Of a stretch of 64,000 nucleotides of DNA, positions 60,544-64,000 are shown piece by piece. This DNA is from Toxoplasma gondii ME49. Lineage: Eukaryota > Apicomplexa > Conoidasida > Eucoccidiorida > Sarcocystidae. Positions within the stretch are counted from its first letter, which is position 1, and every line of letters starts with the position of its first letter. The DNA is taken from NCBI RefSeq assembly GCF_000006565.2, contig NC_031473.1, forward strand, positions 2,151,441 to 2,215,440, written 5' to 3'. Under the pieces are notes generated by a model. The model had not been told where the DNA came from. It did not search any database and saw nothing but the letters and a program-made list of their open reading frames with translations. Both the position numbers and the translations under genes were made by a program.

Positions 60544-60764
60544 ATGATAAAGTTTTCGTGGAGGCGATACGGTAGTGCAACAACCCTAAAGACATTGTCC
60601 GCGGCACCGAGCTGCTCTGCAGCTGCTCATCGTCCAACACTGTCAACGAAAAGGAGAAAAAAACGGAAGGCACTGTGGTCTTGGTTATGTATCCTCGCTC
60701 TATCACCCCAGAGCGAAACCTGCTTCGGCCACCGCAGCGTCTATGCTCTCCAATTCACCCCTTA

Positions 60765-61271
60765 TTAATCTAGAAATACTGAGATCCAAGCTTTCAACGC
60801 CCAAATGTTTAGTTCATCCAATTCATGACTACAGTTGGAGTGTGCCGCCAAAGGAACATGAGGTTGGGCAGAGAACGAGGTTGTACACCAGCATGTTTTC
60901 ATATGAAGAAAGTTAACATCGATTGTGACTCTCGAAAACGCTGTCGTCGTATCATGATTTAGGTAGCTGCACCCTGCCGACCCGGGAACAAGCCGGTTAA
61001 CAGTGGCACTGGTTTCAGCTGGTTCATATTTTCTGCCATCCAACTTGAAACCAATACGAAACCTTGAATTTTGGTGTATTGTTTCCTCGAGTGCACCGCC
61101 GTTCTGCACACTGTCACGGCCAGTTGTGAAGAGATTCACTGAGAATGAAAAAGTGATACGAATATCACTGAAGTCTGGGAGTAAGCCGAATGTATGTGTG
61201 GTGATTCTTGCGTTCGGAGAGTGAATCTGGTCTTCAGCATTCGAGTCTTGATTTTGAAGGGAAAGTGGGAC
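60765..61271 (-). pseudogene. Family-like ORF, last exon or degenerate copy
   Basis: An open frame of about 168 codons ending in TAA at 60765, with a plausible acceptor just upstream (TTACAG, exon from about 61271). It is beta-rich (DIRITFSFSVNLFTTG, RFRIGFKLDGRKYEP, AFSRVTIDVNF) with cysteines in GCSYLNH, KTCWC and NCSHEL. No first exon with a signal peptide is visible to its left on this strand; the natural place is occupied by the plus-strand gene at 61389. It may be a truncated relative of the fragment at 60181-60543. Function unknown. Confidence 0.35.
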
Positions 61272-61388
61272 TCTGTAAGGCACTGATTCTGCGAAACATA
61301 TGATTTTCAGGCATTAGAAGCCTGTCAATGAAATCCCCGGACAGTGTTGCTCAGGGTCAAGGTCAACTTTTTTTCGCCTCATACTCCG

Positions 61389-62036
61389 ATGGCGAGAAGT
61401 TCCTTCTTTCTCCTGTTTGCGGCATGTTGCTGCGTAGTTTGGGATGCGAACGTTCCCCTAGGCATGTCCGTGGAACTCAAAGAGGGTGAGGCACCTCAGT
61501 GGGCGCAAACCCAGGCCACGCATTCAGAAGCGCACAAGGCCCAAAGGCACAGCAGGCCACCACAGGTGTTGGAGTACATAGTCCCCCAGCAAGTCTTCCA
61601 AGGAGGCTTCCGTCGGTTCAATGCGAGCCCGACACATGGAGAAAAAATTCGAATTGTTGACCAGTCAGGTAAAATGCGACTTGAACCATCCGCTTCGGCC
61701 GATGACTTCACGCTCGACAGAGTTTTTCCCGTGGAAGGACACCTGTGCAACCTCGAGAAGACTGTTAGCTTAAACGCTCTCTTTCAGCGGTACACACAAA
61801 AGGAGAGAAAGTTCTGGAAGGAGAAAACTTTGCATGGACATAAGGTCTACGAAATGACCTTACCCGTATTCGATCCTAGAAAATGTTCTCCTCAGGTGCA
61901 TGAGCCAGCAGTCGAGTTCTGTGTCCTCTTCACCCCTGGACTCCCTGACATGCTCGAAAAAGCAAAACGATTAGGATTTGCTCCGACGGCTCTTCCAGAT
62001 AGCCTTCTTGTTCGGATTTTGTGGACTGCCGTGTAG
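61389..62036 (+). CDS. Small secreted protein, function unknown
   Basis: A single-exon ORF of 215 residues. I chose ATG 61389 because it starts a clear signal peptide (MARSSFFLLFAACCCVVWDA); the open frame to its left begins only with GTG. The mature part is hydrophilic with three widely spaced cysteines (HLCNLEK, RKCSPQ, EFCVLF). No membrane span or GPI-type tail is seen, and I found no clear RRLxE motif. It does not resemble a family I can name. A splice donor-like GTGCAT at 61896 is probably not used, because the frame continues sensibly to the stop. Likely a soluble secreted protein of a lineage-restricted family. Confidence 0.55.
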   Translation: MARSSFFLLFAACCCVVWDANVPLGMSVELKEGEAPQWAQTQATHSEAHKAQRHSRPPQVLEYIVPQQVFQGGFRRFNASPTHGEKIRIVDQSGKMRLEPSASADDFTLDRVFPVEGHLCNLEKTVSLNALFQRYTQKERKFWKEKTLHGHKVYEMTLPVFDPRKCSPQVHEPAVEFCVLFTPGLPDMLEKAKRLGFAPTALPDSLLVRILWTAV

Positions 62037-64000
62037 CCGATTTCTGATACTGTCACGTCATACACACGAAGCGCCACATTCATCCTCAGTGGAGGGTTAC
62101 AGTTGATCTTTAATTCTGGCTGTGGCTGACAGTCAGTCCCCCGCGGTTCTCAGTGGAAAAAGTGCATTGGTGATAATGAACCTGTGCTCTTTGACTTGTG
62201 TTTTGGGGAAATCTGAACGCCGGCAACTTTTCACCTAATTGCTCCCAAAATCAAAATTCCCCGCCAGATAGTGTACAAAAGGGAGCTCCAGTGACGGGAG
62301 GGGATCTCGCCTGTGTCGGGTTATGCCGCGGGGCGGACTGTTGCCTTGCTCATGCGATGGAGTGACGACGATTCGACTAGGACGTTGTTGTCACTACATC
62401 TGCGTCATCAGACTGTTAGGAAAGCAAGGAGGTGGAACTGGTCGGCCCTGTCTCTAGCCGATGTTTCATTGTTCGTGTAGTGCTGGTTATTCTTTCAAGA
62501 CAGTGCACTCCTGGGTTACCATCGACAATCCTCGTACTTTTTTATTCATCATCTACAGATTATGCTCCTTTTGACGTGTTGTTCTAAGGTAAACGAAGGG
62601 CGTGGAAACTTGAAGTGGAGAAAAACAAAGCAATGCTTGCTGACTTGTCCCCGTGTTAACGGGAAGCTCACAAGTTTCATTTGTGTCGCAACAATGAGAG
62701 ATGTTGTGAGTGAGGTAACTTCGTAAGATTGCACCCGCTAAATTAAGGGTCCTGAATCGCAAACTGCCAAGAGGCAAGCTCATGCTTCCGTCGTCCTCTG
62801 CATGGTAGCAAAATCCGTATGTGCTATCTCTACATATACACACATACAGCACCTGCACCCAAGTCGAAGGAGACCATCAACTCCGCAACTATCCATTCGT
62901 TTTATTTCGAACATATAAAGTGCTAACGGCATTTGTACTGTAAAATCGCGTCCACTTGTACTTTTATTGGTACGGCCAGACACATGCACAGTAATACATG
63001 CATGGTAAAAGACAGACGCAGGAGTAGATTTTATTCGATAGCGATTGAGACAAGATTGTAAATTGTAGCAGCACCACGTGCATAGGGACTACATGTTGAG
63101 TAAAATAACACCGAGTATACATATTGAGTCGCACATGCACTCTTGCGTATTGTATTGACTGTCATCATCTGGAAGCCTATGGGCGTCAGACGAAGATGTG
63201 AAACTTTCACTTTTTCTTGCGGCTGGCGTCCAGCGTAAATGTGTCGCAAAATGCCACCTGAAAGAGAAAGACACACAACCCATATTTAAAGTAGAGTTAC
63301 TAGATGTGTGGGTCCCCACGCATTTGGCTGTAGTTGTCACCTAACTGTTCGGCAGGGCCAGCGGTTTCGTAGCCTGCTTTTAACGGCCGACACCAGGCGA
63401 TGCTGGATTTTAGCTAAATGAGGCCATGAAGGCTGTCTTCTCTTCCGTCTAAACAGGATGCGTGTCCTGTGATGCCTTCTCTATTTCCCGAGCACATATG
63501 TGTTCGAGAGCGCTTAACAGTCGTCTCACGCTGGCTTTGTCTGTGGTCCCCCTGGTACAGAAACAAGGCGCTTGTCTTGACACCGTATCCGAGTGTGTGT
63601 GGGGGACTGATCAGTTACTGAACAGAAACTGCTTTATGGATATTACGACGAGCAAGGCAGTTCGGTCAGGATCATACATTGCTACCCTTGGTCGTTTCTC
63701 CAGCTCTTCAGTTTCCCACAGTCCGTAAAACCGGAGTCATTTTGTGGACCGAATCTTGTGATAATACATCAGTACCGCATGACTCAGGTAAGCCGCTAAA
63801 TACAATTCCGGTGGACAACAAAATTTTTTTTCGTCCTTTTCTACTGTAGCGAGCCCAGGCGGCTTGTATTACTGGTCAGTAAGCAACTGTTTTTGCCGCT
63901 TACCGAACAAAGTCAGCGATAACCGTTGTATTCCATGAGAGTTGACTTGTGCCATGGTGGATGTGCACTGAAGAAGCAATAGACGTGTTTTTAGAGGCGG
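62037..64000. other. Gene-poor right end
   Basis: No supported gene. ORFs at 62553-62858 (-), 63031-63340 (-) and 63462-63728 (+) lack ATG starts in useful positions or any domain. CpG looks sparser and microsatellites rarer than in the rest of the window (not counted). Confidence 0.45.

Overview
The window is nuclear DNA of an apicomplexan parasite, almost certainly a coccidian of the Toxoplasma/Hammondia/Neospora group. The signs are: intron-rich genes with GT-AG splice sites; about 50% GC; many (AT)n microsatellites in introns and intergenic DNA; frequent TGCATGC words; long Ser/Pro/Glu-rich insertions in conserved proteins; and a full gene for ASP5, the coccidian Golgi aspartyl protease. 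The exact species cannot be fixed from the sequence alone. I joined exons by hand, checking reading phase at each junction, so boundaries marked 'about' are models.

Layout, left to right. 76-390 (+): PIG-Y, a small subunit of the GPI-GlcNAc transferase. 2213-11289 (-): VPS35, the retromer core, 13 exons. 14151-20073 (-): an unrecognised Ser-rich coiled-coil protein of about 1,357 residues, 4 exons. 22118-24656 (+): RLP24, a 60S ribosome-biogenesis factor, 4 exons. 26814-38342 (-): a very large PROPPIN-like (Atg18/WIPI) seven-blade propeller protein of about 2,257 residues, 9 exons, whose fifth/sixth-blade region is split by about 1,460 inserted residues. 40599 to about 42423 (+): a longin-like protein of uncertain family. 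45053-52614 (-): ASP5, 10 exons. 55263-58292 (+): guanylate kinase, 4 exons. From about 58.3 kb to the right edge the DNA is gene-poor, with a small secreted-protein ORF on + (61389-62036) and family-like, probably degenerate ORFs on - (60181-61283).

Adjacent genes are often divergent with a shared upstream region (coiled-coil/RLP24, PROPPIN/longin, ASP5/guanylate kinase) or convergent (PIG-Y/VPS35, RLP24/PROPPIN). Several genes act in the endomembrane system: retromer sorting (VPS35), phosphoinositide/autophagy-type membranes (PROPPIN), Golgi proteolysis of exported effectors (ASP5), GPI synthesis in the ER (PIG-Y), and perhaps a longin protein. I see no operon logic and treat the clustering as probably coincidental.

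The most unusual object is the PROPPIN-like gene. All diagnostic propeller strands can be found in order across nine exons, but the loops are expanded enormously, and an FRRG tetrapeptide (the PI3P-binding motif of the family) occurs inside the giant insertion rather than next to its usual strand.
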